Shown: positions 30,966 to 41,804 of the stretch, piece by piece
Layout of the letters: every line of letters starts with the position of its first letter
How positions within the stretch are numbered: position 1 is the first letter of the stretch
Assembly (NCBI GenBank): GCA_003194525.1
Contig: NBIV01000224.1
Location: 1 to 64,000, forward strand
Length of the DNA stretch: 64,000 nt
Direction of reading: 5' to 3'
Source of the DNA: Gracilariopsis chorda
Lineage: Eukaryota; Rhodophyta; Florideophyceae; Gracilariales; Gracilariaceae
Notes under the pieces: generated by a model
What the model saw: only the letters and a program-made list of their open reading frames with translations
Told to the model about the DNA's origin: nothing
Databases searched by the model: none
Translations under genes and position numbers: made by a program

Positions 30966-31681
30966 TTGTTTTCATGTAAATCAATATACTGAGCAGAGTG
31001 TTGGGATAAAGGGAGAAAATACGCCACTGCAGTTTCGTAGAACAGCAGAGCCTATGGAGAGTTTTTGCCGAGCCCCTTGCGTTACTTCTCGACGTCTCGT
31101 TCGACATGTGTATTCTTCTGACGGCTAAGCCCCCGTTTGGCCCTTCTATATTGTCTATTCGACCAAGATGTTGGCCTCATATGAGGTCAGCAGGTCTGAG
31201 ACAAAAACGATTTGACTTCCGGCTCAGAAAAAAATTGTTGTCGAACTGGGGATTCAAATCCAAAGAGTCTAAGCACAAACAAGCAATTTTAAACGGCTTA
31301 TTTATGCTTATATGCTTCAAAATCTGTAGCAATAGGTAGTTGTAACAACTTAGTTGACTCCAAACAATTGAGAAGCTGTAGTAAACCCGAGTTCAAACCT
31401 CGCTGGGTTTCTTCAAACTCTAAAAATCCTTCAGGATCTCGACCGATTCTTGTAATAATTATTTCTAAGAACGCATACGCACCCACTTGAGCAACAGAAA
31501 AAATACGGTGAAATCTGTTAAAGGGGTTGTTTTGCCATAGAAGTAATTAAATATTGCAAGGTTCATAACGCAGATTGAATCAGTAGGGGGCATAAGGTAA
31601 TTGAACTTTTGCGTTTGTCAACAGCATAAAAAAGCGTTGATTTTAGTTCCATAAACGAGGTTGCGGCATGTGTTTGCAGTA
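30966..31681. other. Intergenic between foldback array and inverted arms
   Basis: No supported gene. A 16-base motif TTGGCCTCATATGAGG, partly palindromic, lies at 31171-31186 and recurs at 37654-37669 on the far side of the inverted arms. From about 31250 the sequence is AT-rich. Confidence 0.4.
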
Positions 31682-33240
31682 CAACCAATCGGGCATCAAC
31701 TACCAGAGGGGTAGTTCATTTGGAAAATCTTTGTCGGGAGTGCAACAAGGGCTCGACCTGAACGGTGGAAGATGAGTAACGGAATGGGTTTGGCAGCAAA
31801 AAACCGCAAGGCGCGCAAGATAACAAGGCAGGCTTACCGTAACCAGTTTGTAATGTTCGTAGTACGGCGCACCCGGGTTAGCAAAGCCTGAATAGTCGTA
31901 GCTAAACCAAGAGGTTGACTGTAGAAACCAGTTAGTATCACACTTAGCCAAGAGGTGCTTGCCTTTACCATCCTTGGTGAGGGAGCACTGCACCCACCTT
32001 AAGGGTGAGTGATGATCAACCTTAGGTGCACTCGGTTACGTGGCATACGTTGGGGCCCGCCTTAGTGGCATGGCCCCACAACATAGTAGCGTGGTGTCAT
32101 TACCTATCTGAAATAATTAAATAAACTAGTAAACTAATTAGTTAGACACTCTAACCCACGTGGCACAATCACCAATTGGTCCAGCGCGCGTTGCACTGCC
32201 AATGTGGTCAGATCTCACTGTATCACAGACCACCCTCCTACCGAAAGGCATGCCCTCGTGGCTGTACACCGGTGCGCAGCGGCCAGTGTCGGCGAACCAG
32301 TTTTGGCAAAAACTTCGGCGCGTGGCGCAGCGTGCGTAACCATTTGGTAATCGGCTGGACGGTCGGCCGTGCATTCCCTTGCGGTAGATACAGTCCCGAG
32401 GGTTCCCAATTGTCCTCAATAACACGTCAAATACCCGTTGGTCACTTGCCTCTTCGGAATAGCGCGACACTCCCCTTCGGGGTTGGTGCTTTTCGTTTTT
32501 TTTCCGTTGACTTCTTCCCGTGGGCGCGTGCGCAACAGCCGTGCTTTCGCCACTTGGTTGCCTGACAACTTGAATTTGCGCTGCACTTTCGCGGTTTCGG
32601 GTCCCTGAATTAGACCCCTCTACCTTCGGTCGGTATTACCCCTTCGGTGTATTGTAGGTGAGACGTACGCGCACCACGTGAATGCCCGTTGGTCTTCCTC
32701 CCAATTGGTTAGTCCTGATCCGACACGTTATGCTTCTCCCCCTCGAAGAAGGGGTAAAACTTTTGGACTTGGAAGAGCGAGAGGCCTCGCCAGCACATCC
32801 ACCGAATGGTTCTGGCAAGGCGCCCCCGCGGAGTCATGCTCCTCTCACGTCTACACAGGACATCGATTCCAAGTGGGATGGGCCAGATACCCATTCAGGT
32901 CACTCCCAGCGGAGGGAACCGTCTTCCACCCTTCGGCGTTTTAACCGTGCCTCGAGGCCGTTCACCGATGGGTCGTCGCCAACAGGCGATGAGGCTCCTC
33001 CAGCGGTCATGGAACGAGGTCCTGACCACTATTTTAGCACTCGGAACGTCTCGCCTGGTCGGTTTCTTTCCTCTTCGCCAGCCGGATTTCACACATTCCC
33101 AATTGATTTGGCGTCTGCAATGACTCTCCACCCTCGGATGGGTCCCTACGGGGGCATTTCCAAACGTGTTACTCGCTCTTAATCCCGGGAAGATTCGCTG
33201 ACTCCAAGTAGTGCTCGGGACGGCAGTCGCAGACACCCAA
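31682..33240. repeat. Left arm of large inverted repeat
   Basis: Inverted copy of 35536-37094. Between 31772 and 33180 the arms differ by only a few substitutions and rare one-base length changes. From 31682 to 31771 they still align without gaps but at roughly 70 percent identity, and after 33180 identity again drops. ORFs in the arms occur in several overlapping frames. The most protein-like, at 32682-33182 plus, reads MPVGLPPNWLVL and later FTDGSSPTGDEAPPAV, and has an equivalent at 35666-36094 minus that ends earlier. I do not recognise the product. Confidence 0.85.
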
Positions 33241-34327
33241 TAAGTTCGTCAGAAGGTTTTGGCGCAAACGATATAAAATCCTACCAATTGGATCCCTCAA
33301 TGACCATGCCGTGCACGGTCTCTAAGAAGGGTGGAGGGGAGATGCTTTTGAAGCAATACCATGTGTTGAATAACTAAAAAGAAACTAACAACAACTCAGC
33401 TAACAACAGAACACATTTACGCATGTTGGCACCCACAATATTGTGCAAAAGCGACGAAAAAACCGCCTCTTAAGGAACATAACCAGGCGGAAATCAAGTA
33501 CCATAGCCGCCCCGCTCAGTTCCGCGACCGAAAGGTAACAAAGGCCCTGGCGGATTCGAACCCCGGTCACGTCTGTGCCCGTCCAACCCATCGGCACTGG
33601 AGCCACCACTAGGAGTAGCACCTGCAATGTGAGATGGACCAGTTGAGGGACCGGCTTGACCAGCTGGTAAAACCTGTGTAACCGGAATTGGTGGAGGACA
33701 ATTGGGATAAATCGGATGGTTCTGCGTCGGTTGAGTCAGAAGGGGCGCAGTACCGAAAGGAGGAATGGAAGGAATACATGGATGGGGATTGAAGCCGGTG
33801 GAAGTTGGTAGTTGAAAACCGGTTGGTGTAGTTGCAGCTGGAACACCCAATGGTTGAGTCAGCCCCACGCCAGCCTGTTGGTTATAAGAATTACCAGCCG
33901 AGGGCGTATCGTCAATTATCTGGGAAATAGCTCCACTTGGTAGGTCACCGCCTGGTAAAGCGTGCTGGAATTGGTCCTGGAAGCGGCGGAGGCCATCGTT
34001 TTGGGCCTCCCGCCCTTCCAAGACCGGAATGTAACTGGTCAGGGCATCAATAGACACGATGGAATTTGGAGGATCCGGTCGGTTGAAGTACCGTAGACAA
34101 CCATGATGGAGTCGGTGCAAAGCACTTTCGGTAACGTCGAAGTGCCCTCCATCGCATGGAACCAAAGAATCGACGACTGGAACGGGTCGGAGTGGACCAG
34201 CAATACCCTGACCAACTGTAGTGGATAGAGTTCCGCGACCAGTAGGAGTCGCGACCGTAGTAGGTGGAGTAGCCACTACGGGGACGCTTGCCGGCACCAC
34301 AAGGGACTCTATTACCAAATGGGGCAT
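33241..34327 (-). pseudogene. Pro-rich ORF in core between inverted arms
   Basis: Open minus-strand frame from 34327 to 33494, about 277 codons, rich in Pro, Gly and Thr, with a hydrophilic C-terminus (DGHRRDRGSNPPGPLL). An overlapping frame at 34424-34047 probably carries the upstream part, which implies a frameshift near 34330. Composition resembles gag-like or structural proteins, but I see no zinc knuckle or enzyme motif. The 33241-33493 end of the interval is non-coding. Confidence 0.35.
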
Positions 34328-34499
34328 AGCAACTTTCTCGTGGTCCCCATTGTCCTGATCGACAAGATGACCTGGGAGGCTGTGCTCCTACGTCGTAGCT
34401 ACGTGGAATTACTCGTGGTTCCATGCCATTCAGGGCTGGCCTGCTCTCAAGCGGTGGTTTTCAGCTGCATCCAAAATGGCGGTGAGCTCCTCGACCGAG

Positions 34500-35583
34500 T
34501 ACAGTGTATCTCCTACCATTGTTCTACGCCAAGCTCGTCACGTATGATATCCACCAGGTCCTTCGACATACGAAAGATATGGCCAACAGGATACAGAGCG
34601 TGAGCCGGAAAGTTAGAATCATTAGACTTAGTAAGCCAAGTCATGCTCTTTCGAGCCGTCTGAACAGATATAAAAGCCGTCATGGTCGCAAACTCTGCAA
34701 GGGCAATGGTCCAGACGGTACCTGCAAAAGAGGAGCTATCTATAATAGCACTGCTAAAGCAGGCTAAAACTGGAGGGGTTGGGACGTCTAAAAACTGGCA
34801 TACTTCGTAGTGCTCTCATCAACTAGGTCGTGGCACATACATCTTACGGCGCATCGCATCGTCTTGCCAGAAGAATTGTACTAGGTTGTAAGTGTGCATA
34901 ATCTGCACGTTAGCCCGACGGTGTCGAAGGCGAAACTCGTGAGCCGAGTCCCCAGCCCACCGTTCACGGTCCATAAACCAGGTGGTATGCAACGGTTTGT
35001 CGAAGCAATCCAAGTCACCGTGATACCGCATGGCCGAAGAATGGGGACCCATATCGTATAAGGACCAAACCACTGGGCGGAAATAATTTACCTCTTCGGG
35101 ACCGCGGACGAAGAGAAGGTCCGACGGAACCATTGGAAGTACAACATACAAGAAGTCTGTATGAGGCCGCTTGGAATCAAACACCACCAAGCGGTTGAGC
35201 TGCCCGTTTCGGCTACCAGGTGCTGGAGGAGCCCTATAGGTGGGAATTTGCGCGAGGCACTCGCAATCCAATCAGCTTTAAGTAACATAGGTATCCACGG
35301 AGGGTCGACGGTATTAGTTCGGAGCCTGCACCGAGTTGGTATTGATAGGCCAGTAATTGGAATTGAAGATGCCGTCAATGTCCTCCCGAGCGGTTCCATA
35401 ACCACCTTGGCGGTGAAACATTTCACCAACGGGAAGAGGACACGAACTCGGTTGACCCATAAGCGAAACAGCTGCCAGAGCGGTGTGAGAAGTCCCAGGG
35501 GCTGGAACCGGGTCCGAATAGTTGCTCTGAGACGCCAAAGGGTGTCCACCACCACGGCCTTGACCCCTACTCGGAGTCTGCAA
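34500..35583 (-). pseudogene. Broken ORF set in core between inverted arms
   Basis: Read on the minus strand, three successive frames look like one former protein. They are 35583-35314 (starts in a GQGRGGGHP stretch), 35271-34819 (VFDSKRPHTDFLYVVLPMV.. to MRRKMYVPRPS), and about 34805-34507 (EHYEVCQFLDVPTPPVL.. to KDLVDIIRDELGVEQW). Stops or frameshifts separate them. They continue in the direction of the ORF in the right arm (35666-36094 minus), so right arm plus core may be one element and the left arm a partial inverted copy. Function unknown; gag-like is a guess. Confidence 0.35.
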
Positions 35584-37094
35584 AACCCCAGGATTGGGAG
35601 CCGGTTACCGGTTTGGGAATGCCCTCGTAGGGACCCATCAGAGGCTGACGGTTCATTGCAGACGCCTAATCAATTGGGACTGTGCGAAATCCAGCTGGCG
35701 ACCAGGAAAGAGACCGACCAGGCGAGACGTTCCGAGTGGTAAAATAGTGGTCAGGACCTCGTTCCATGACCGCTGGAGGAGCCTCATCGCCTGTTGGCGA
35801 CGACCCATCGGTGAACGGCCTCGAGGCACGGTTAAAACGCCGAAGGGTGGAAGACGGTTCCCTCCGCTGGGAGTGACCTGAATGGGTATCTGGCCCATCC
35901 CACTTGGAATCGATGTCCTGTGTAGGCGTGAGAGGAGCATGACTCTGCGGGGGCGCCTCGCCAGAACCAATCGGTGGATGTGCTGGCGAGGCCTCTCGCT
36001 CTTCCAAGTCCAAAAGTTTTACCCCTTCTTCGAGGGGGAGAAGCATAACGTGTCGGATCAGGACTAACCAATTGGGAGGAAGACCAACGGGCATTCACGT
36101 GGTGCGCGTACGTCTCACCTACAATACACCGAAGGGGTAGTACCGACCGAAGGTAGAGGGGTCTAATGCAGGGACCCGAAACCGCGAAAGTGCAGCGCAA
36201 ACTCAAGTTGTCAGGCAACCAAGTGGCGAAAGCACGGCTGTTGCGCACGCGCCCACGGGAAGAAGTCAACGGAAAAAAACGAAAAGCACCAACCCTGAAG
36301 GGGAGTGTCGCGCTATTCCGAAGAGGCAAGTGACCAACGGGTATTTGACGTGTTATTGAGGACAATTGGGAACCCTCGGGACTGTATCTACCGCAAGGGA
36401 ATGCACGGCCGACCGTCCAGCCGATTACCAAATGGTTACGCACGCTGCGCCACGCGCCGAAGTTTTTGCCAAAACTGGTTCGCCGACACTGGCCGCTGCG
36501 CACCGGTGTACAGCCACGAGGGAATGCCTTTCGGTAGGAGGGTGGTCTGTGATACAGTGAGATCTGACCACATTGGCAGTGCAACGCGCGCTGGACCAAT
36601 TGGTGATTGTGCCACGTGGGTTAGAGTGTCTAACTAATTAGTTTACTAGTTTATTTAATTATTTCAGATAGGTAATGACACCACGGTACTATGTTGTGGG
36701 GCCATGTCACTAAGGCGGGCCCCAACGTATGCCACGTAACCGAGTGCACCTAAGGTTGAGCATCACTCACCCTTAAGGTGGGTGCAGTGCTCCCTCACCA
36801 AGGATGGTAAAGGCAAGCACCTCTTTGCTAAGTGTGGTACTAACTGGTTTCTACAGTCAACCTCTTGGTTTAGCTACGACTATTCAGGCTTTGCTAACCC
36901 GGGTGCACCGTACTACGAACATTACAAACTGGTTACGGTAAGCCTGCCTTGTTATCTTGCGCGCCTTGCGGTTTTTTGCTCCCAAACCCATTCCGTTACT
37001 CATCTTACACCCTTCAAGTCAAGATCTTGTCGCGCTTCCACCAAATGTTTTCCAAACGGACCACCCCGCTGGTGTATGACACCTGATTGGTTGT
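35536..37094. repeat. Right arm of large inverted repeat
   Basis: Partner of 31682-33240. Matching positions sum to about 68776 along the whole length, so the arms are co-linear and nearly gap-free. The high-identity tract is 35596-37004; outside it identity falls abruptly on both sides. Confidence 0.85.
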
Positions 37095-39094
37095 ATCACA
37101 GCGTAAATCAGCTTTAAGTTTTATCAAGATCGAATTGAAATCGCTTGGGTCGTCGGAAGTGGTTTCTCCATTACAGACTTCTCCGCTGCCTCCCATAAAT
37201 TCATTTTGTGTTTTTGTGTCTTCAAAAAAATTGCCTTCTTTGATATTGCAGGGATAAAAAGGAACAATGCTTTGTTTAGCCCAGTTACTCAAACAATCAA
37301 GTAATCATTGAACGATTTCAGTTGTTTAAGTTGACGCTTTTCACATTTGAGACAATATAATTGACTATAGTGGCCTTACAAAGAAATCAAAAACAACATT
37401 TGCAGGTATAAACTGAGATTACAAGTTTAGCATGTTTGTAGGAATGAATGAAGAATTCAAGACATATATCAAATACAGCTGTCATTCTGATGGTTTTTTG
37501 GGAGTTGAGATGTTTTAATGGTTAAGTAAAAACGTGATGAGAGTATGGAGTATCATTTGAGCTCTGCCGGAGTAAACAAGAATTCAAACTATGTAGCGGA
37601 ATAAAAATCTTTACAAAATAACCTTGGTTACAAAATTTGTGATGCAATCAATTTTGGCCTCATATGAGGCCATTGGTCAAGTAGACACTAGCTCTGTGTA
37701 TTTTCTCTTCTTGTCATTTTCGTGCCATGTAGCGCAATGTACTTTCCAATTTGCGATTTGATTCTTTGCAAGGGCGATGATCCTGAAGACTTCAATACTG
37801 TAAATAAGAACAGTCTTCACTTGGTCACGGGCCGTGATTTCATTAATGTCCGATTTTTCATGTATTTTCTCCAAAAATGACCGCAATAATGATGATTCAT
37901 GAAGAAATCGGCGATTTGCCCTTCGATATTTACATCATGAAAAAACATGAGTTTTCACAGTTTATGCATTAGTAATCATGCAAAAAGAAGAAATGCATAA
38001 ACTTCACGAAATCGTCTTTCTGCGCGCATCCCCAGCCGTGACTCACGGCTGGGGATGCGCGCAGAAAGACGGTTATTTGGGCTTACAGTATAGCATGTGA
38101 CGTTGCTACTTTTCGGCTTTTTCGCTTTCCTTTGGGTGCTAGGGTTAACCAAGGGTTAAGTCTTCATCTACCATCGGTAACTAACCAACCAACCACATCA
38201 TTGTTCGGTGTTTCGTTGGTGGCTTTCCGTTGCTTAGAAGATTTTTGTTGATCTCTTTGCTCCCAGGAGTTTTTCTTAGATATGTTTATGACCTGAGCGA
38301 TTGAAGTATACAAGAACGACAAGGACTGGGGGTTTTCGAAATCATCAGAAAGTGGCCTGAACGAATGCTGGATTTCCTAGCGAGAGAACGCTACTTTCAA
38401 TTGAAGCGTTCTGCATTAAGTAGGAATTAAACTAGTGTACTCGTACAAGAGAGAGAGAGAAAAAGCAATGATATTTGGGGCTGCCGAAGAACACTCTTGT
38501 TGATTACGAAGGGTGAAGCGTGGAGGGTTGGAAGCTAGTCCTTAACCACTTTACCGCACGTCAAGGGGTATTTCCACAGCCCTCTACCCATGGAAAATAT
38601 AGACTGATACATTATCCTCTTCGACCCGGAGGGACAAAATAGAGGGGCCAAGATCTTCAGCCGAGTGAGCTGTAGAGCCAGGAAATGCCCAGGGACGGAC
38701 GAGGATACTCACAAAAGGAAAACATATTCGCAAGCATAGCTGGTGGGGTGACGCAGCAGAATGGCTGAGGCATCCGAACCCGCTAACGCTCGGTACAAAC
38801 GTTCCTTTGCACCTTCCAGACGTTGAGAGGGACGTTTCTTTGCTGGAAGAGTTACCTCAATTGTCCCTCTAGGTCGGTAGTTGTTGGCTTGATGAGGGGT
38901 TGGTAGGCCCTTTGAGTTTAAGAAAGCAACGTTCCATTAGCATGCTATGTTCATAGCGCTAGCCTACCACTCTAAATGAGGTCGTGAAAGTCGAGATCGG
39001 CCTCGAGGAATGCGCACTACCAACGCCGGACCTTTATTGCTGTGGCTACTACCTGAGTTTTCTCCTTCAACAAAACACAAAGCAATGGGAGTGA
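37095..39094. other. Intergenic, 3' side of ATP1
   Basis: Contains the second copy of TTGGCCTCATATGAGG (37654-37669), a perfect hairpin at 38013-38071, and a short GA-repeat near 38445-38460. Small ORFs at 37014-37292 and 37677-37886 (minus) show nothing recognisable. ATP1 transcript 3' end should lie in the last few hundred bases. Confidence 0.4.
38013..38071. repeat. Perfect 28-bp hairpin with 3-base loop
   Basis: 38013-38040 is the exact reverse complement of 38044-38071; the loop is ACT. The arms begin CGTCTTTCTGCGCGC and end CCCAGCCGTG. It is GC-rich in an AT-rich neighbourhood, about 1 kb past the ATP1 stop. It could be a transcript structure, a small foldback element, or an artefact of library folding. 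Confidence 0.85.
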
Positions 39095-40750
39095 CTAGGC
39101 GTCAAATGTGGCCAAAAACGTGGTTAGTGCGTCCTTAAGTGCCCCATCTGTTGCATCAGACACGCTACCTTCCTTTCTAATAGTGGCCAGTAGTCCGGCA
39201 TGACTATTGCGCATGTACTTCAAGTAGGCTGATTCGAATTCCTTGATCTTACTGACGGGCATCTTATCGAGGAACCCACGCACTCCAGCGTACAAGGTGA
39301 CGACTTGTTCCTCTGGCGGCATCGGCACAAACTGATCCTGTTTCAGTAATTCGTTAAGACGGTCACCACGGTTAAGCATCTGCTGAGTGGATGCATCCAG
39401 ATCAGAACCGAACTGCGCGAAAGCGGCAACTTCTCTGTGCTGCGCAAGCTCGAGTTTCATTGAACCTGCAACCTGCTTCATGGCCTTCATTTGGGCTGCA
39501 GAACCCACTCTAGACACAGATAAACCGACATTAATAGCTGGTCGTTGGCCCTTGTAGAAGAGTTCAGTTTCTAAGAACACCTGACCATCAGTGATGGAGA
39601 TGACATTGGTCGGCACGTAGGCCGACACATCACCAGCTTGGGTTTCAATGATGGGCAGTGCAGTGAGCGATCCACCACCAACGTCCTTGTTCATCTTGGC
39701 GGCACGTTCCAAAAGGCGGGAGTGGAGGTAGAAGATATCACCAGGGTAGGCTTCACGTCCTGGAGGACGGCGGAGTAGAAGAGACATTTGTCGATAGGCA
39801 ACAGCTTGCTTGGACAAATCGTCGTAGATAATGAGGGCGTGCTTGCCGTTATCGCGGAAGTACTCGCCAATAGCGCATCCAGAATACGGTGCAAGGAACT
39901 GCAACGGCGCAGCATCGGACGCGGTGGCAGCGACAATGATAGAGTACTGAAGTGCACCCGCTTCCTCAAGGGTCTTTGCGAGCTGCGCGACGGTGGATCG
40001 CTTCTGACCGATAGCAACGTAGACACAGTACAACTGCTTCTCAACTTCGCCGCTGTCGAAGTTTCCCTTCTGATTAAGAATGGTATCCAAGGCGACGGCA
40101 GTCTTTCCGGTTTGGCGATCTCCAATGATAAGCTCACGCTGACCGCGGCCAATGGGTACAAGAGCGTCAACTGCCTTCAGACCGGTTTGCATCGGCTCGT
40201 GGACACCCATGCGCGGCATGATACCGGGGGCCTTGACTTCGACACGTTGACGGGTTACATTGGTGATGGGACCTTTGCCGTCAATGGGGTTTCCAAGGGC
40301 ATCGACGACACGGCCGAGCATGCCCTCACCAACGGGAACGTCGACAATGGCACCGGTACGACGGCAAGTTTGGCCTTCAGAGATTTCGCGATCGTTACCG
40401 AAGACGACAATACCACAATTTCCGACTTCAAGGTTGAGCGCCATGCCCTTAAGGCCGGACTCGAACTCAACCATTTCTCCGGCTTTGCAATTGTTGAGGC
40501 CGTAAACACGCGCAATACCATCACCGATGGAAAGCACCCGACCGACCTCATCGAGCTCGATCTTCTGCTGATAATTGAGGATGCGATCCTCAATAATGGA
40601 AGAAACCTCCGCGGGATCCATGGCGGCGTGGGCGGGGGCGGAGGTTCTCAAGGCGGCGATCGGGACGGAACGGATTCCATTGGGCGCGGTGGCGATGCGG
40701 GGGGCGGCGCGCACACCGGCAAGAACGCTACGCAAGAGAGCCGGGGACAT
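39095..40750 (-). CDS. ATP1: Mitochondrial F1-ATP synthase subunit alpha
   Basis: Intact intronless frame of 551 codons with ATG at 40748-40750. The first 43 or so residues are rich in Arg, Ala and Ser and lack acidic residues, as in a mitochondrial transit peptide. The mature part begins around the conserved region [10 protein letters not shown]. Walker A is GDRQTGKT at residues 210-217. [17 protein letters not shown] (about 305-321), [11 protein letters not shown] (328-338), and the ATP synthase alpha/beta signature [10 protein letters not shown] (404-413) followed by Arg 414 (arginine finger) are all present. The protein sits in the matrix-facing F1 hexamer as the non-catalytic nucleotide-binding partner of beta, making ATP from the proton gradient. 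Length is normal for the family. It is the only intact housekeeping gene here; hairpins lie on both sides. Confidence 0.98.
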   Translation of the reverse strand: MSPALLRSVLAGVRAAPRIATAPNGIRSVPIAALRTSAPAHAAMDPAEVSSIIEDRILNYQQKIELDEVGRVLSIGDGIARVYGLNNCKAGEMVEFESGLKGMALNLEVGNCGIVVFGNDREISEGQTCRRTGAIVDVPVGEGMLGRVVDALGNPIDGKGPITNVTRQRVEVKAPGIMPRMGVHEPMQTGLKAVDALVPIGRGQRELIIGDRQTGKTAVALDTILNQKGNFDSGEVEKQLYCVYVAIGQKRSTVAQLAKTLEEAGALQYSIIVAATASDAAPLQFLAPYSGCAIGEYFRDNGKHALIIYDDLSKQAVAYRQMSLLLRRPPGREAYPGDIFYLHSRLLERAAKMNKDVGGGSLTALPIIETQAGDVSAYVPTNVISITDGQVFLETELFYKGQRPAINVGLSVSRVGSAAQMKAMKQVAGSMKLELAQHREVAAFAQFGSDLDASTQQMLNRGDRLNELLKQDQFVPMPPEEQVVTLYAGVRGFLDKMPVSKIKEFESAYLKYMRNSHAGLLATIRKEGSVSDATDGALKDALTTFLATFDA

Positions 40751-40997
40751 TGTGCGAAGCGGGGATGGAGTGCGGAAAGAGTTGGAAGAAGAAAGCGGAG
40801 GAGCGGAGGTGGAGGAGATGGGAGGAGGATGGGGGCGCTCGCGGAAGGGGGTTGGTCACGAAGACGATCGCGGGACGGGTTGAGGGGGGGTGGGGGCGGG
40901 CTGGTGGCTGCGGCCACACACACAGGGCGCACAGTGCAGTCGCACGCAGGCGATGGCGCCAGCCCGCAGATCAGCGATGAGCAGCGATTGCGCCATT

Positions 40998-41049
40998 GGC
41001 GGAAAAACGCGATGCAGAGGCCACCCCCTCTGCATCGCGTTTTTCCGCC
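40998..41049. repeat. Perfect 23-bp hairpin upstream of ATP1
   Basis: 40998-41020 (GGCGGAAAAACGCG.. to GCAGAGG) is the exact reverse complement of 41027-41049, with a 6-base loop. It lies 248 bases upstream of the ATP1 start codon, in the probable promoter or 5' untranslated region. Confidence 0.85.
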
Positions 41050-41240
41050 ACCCATCTTACACCATCTTCCTGTTTACAGCACACCGTGGCCACCGTGCCA
41101 CGTGTGTCGAAACGGTTCGCACATGAAAACATCAGTTCTGACCTCCCAGAGCATTCTTCCTCGTTCCTTGAATGAACCTTGCCGCACAAGGGATGGGAAG
41201 CGTATCCAAAGGGTTAGCAATTTAGCCCTCTGTACTGTTG

Positions 41241-41264
41241 AGGGTTATCCCTGGGGATAACCCT
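41241..41264. repeat. Perfect 11-bp hairpin
   Basis: AGGGTTATCCC (41241-41251) pairs with GGGATAACCCT (41254-41264) around a two-base gap. A near-complete palindrome about 500 bases upstream of ATP1. Confidence 0.7.
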
Positions 41265-41804
41265 TATCGCCACTCCGCCCTATCGGCTCCTAATCGCGAG
41301 TCTTTCTCAATCAGCCTGGACGTCTTCCTCTCTCGCCAGCTGCAAATCGGACTTCTAGAAACGCTCCATCGCTGCTGCTAACCGCGGCTCGCCGTCTGCA
41401 CAGTATTCAACTCACGCGCTTTGTCACCACGTCGAACTGCTCATGTAGAGCCCGTTTCCGCAAGGCGCAAAGCTCCCAGCTTGCAGCATCGTCTGAACGC
41501 ATTCTAGTTCCGGGACGGCGGCCTGGAACCTACGACTGTCTGCTTTAGCCTTCCCGGAGCCTATACCATCCCACACCGTCCAACACCACCGCCTCCATCC
41601 AACTCATCCCTGTCTCCGTATCGATCTGCGATCCCGAGTCTCCCAAAACTCACCGCCTGACGATGTTCGTTTACCTTCGGTACCGCATTGGTGACCGGAG
41701 CATTGCAACCAGCGAGAATCGGTTCGTTGAAGGGGATGGACGGGGTGAAAACGTGGGTCGCCTCTTATTATCCTCAGAATGCCGTGCGTGGACTTGGTAA
41801 TTTA

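Larger units (their letters stand above)
40751..41802. promoter_or_regulatory. 5' flank and probable promoter of ATP1
   Basis: About 1 kb between ATP1 and the Tc1-like element. It is GC-rich near the gene and holds two perfect hairpins (40998-41049 and 41241-41264). I see no clear TATA box on the minus strand. A long plus-strand frame crosses from ATP1 into it but looks like a shadow of the coding strand. Confidence 0.4.

Noticed and set aside
31385-31415. T-arm-like sequence CGAGTTCAAACCTCG suggesting a tRNA
   Set aside because: No acceptor, D-arm or anticodon arm could be fitted on either strand.
33548-33572. GGATTCGAACCCCGGTCA resembling a tRNA T-arm on the minus strand
   Set aside because: The stem has mismatches, no cloverleaf fits, and the bases are inside an open frame (RGSNPPGP).
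35832-36599. 255-codon frame in the right inverted arm, with its partner at 32176-32565 and 32678-32944
   Set aside because: Arg/Ser/Cys-rich with no motif, broken in the left arm, and overlapped by a more protein-like frame; probably a shadow ORF.
39788-41260. A 490-codon plus-strand open frame overlapping ATP1
   Set aside because: It is antisense to a fully conserved gene; its length follows from strong codon bias in ATP1, and its composition beyond the gene is low-complexity Gly/Arg.
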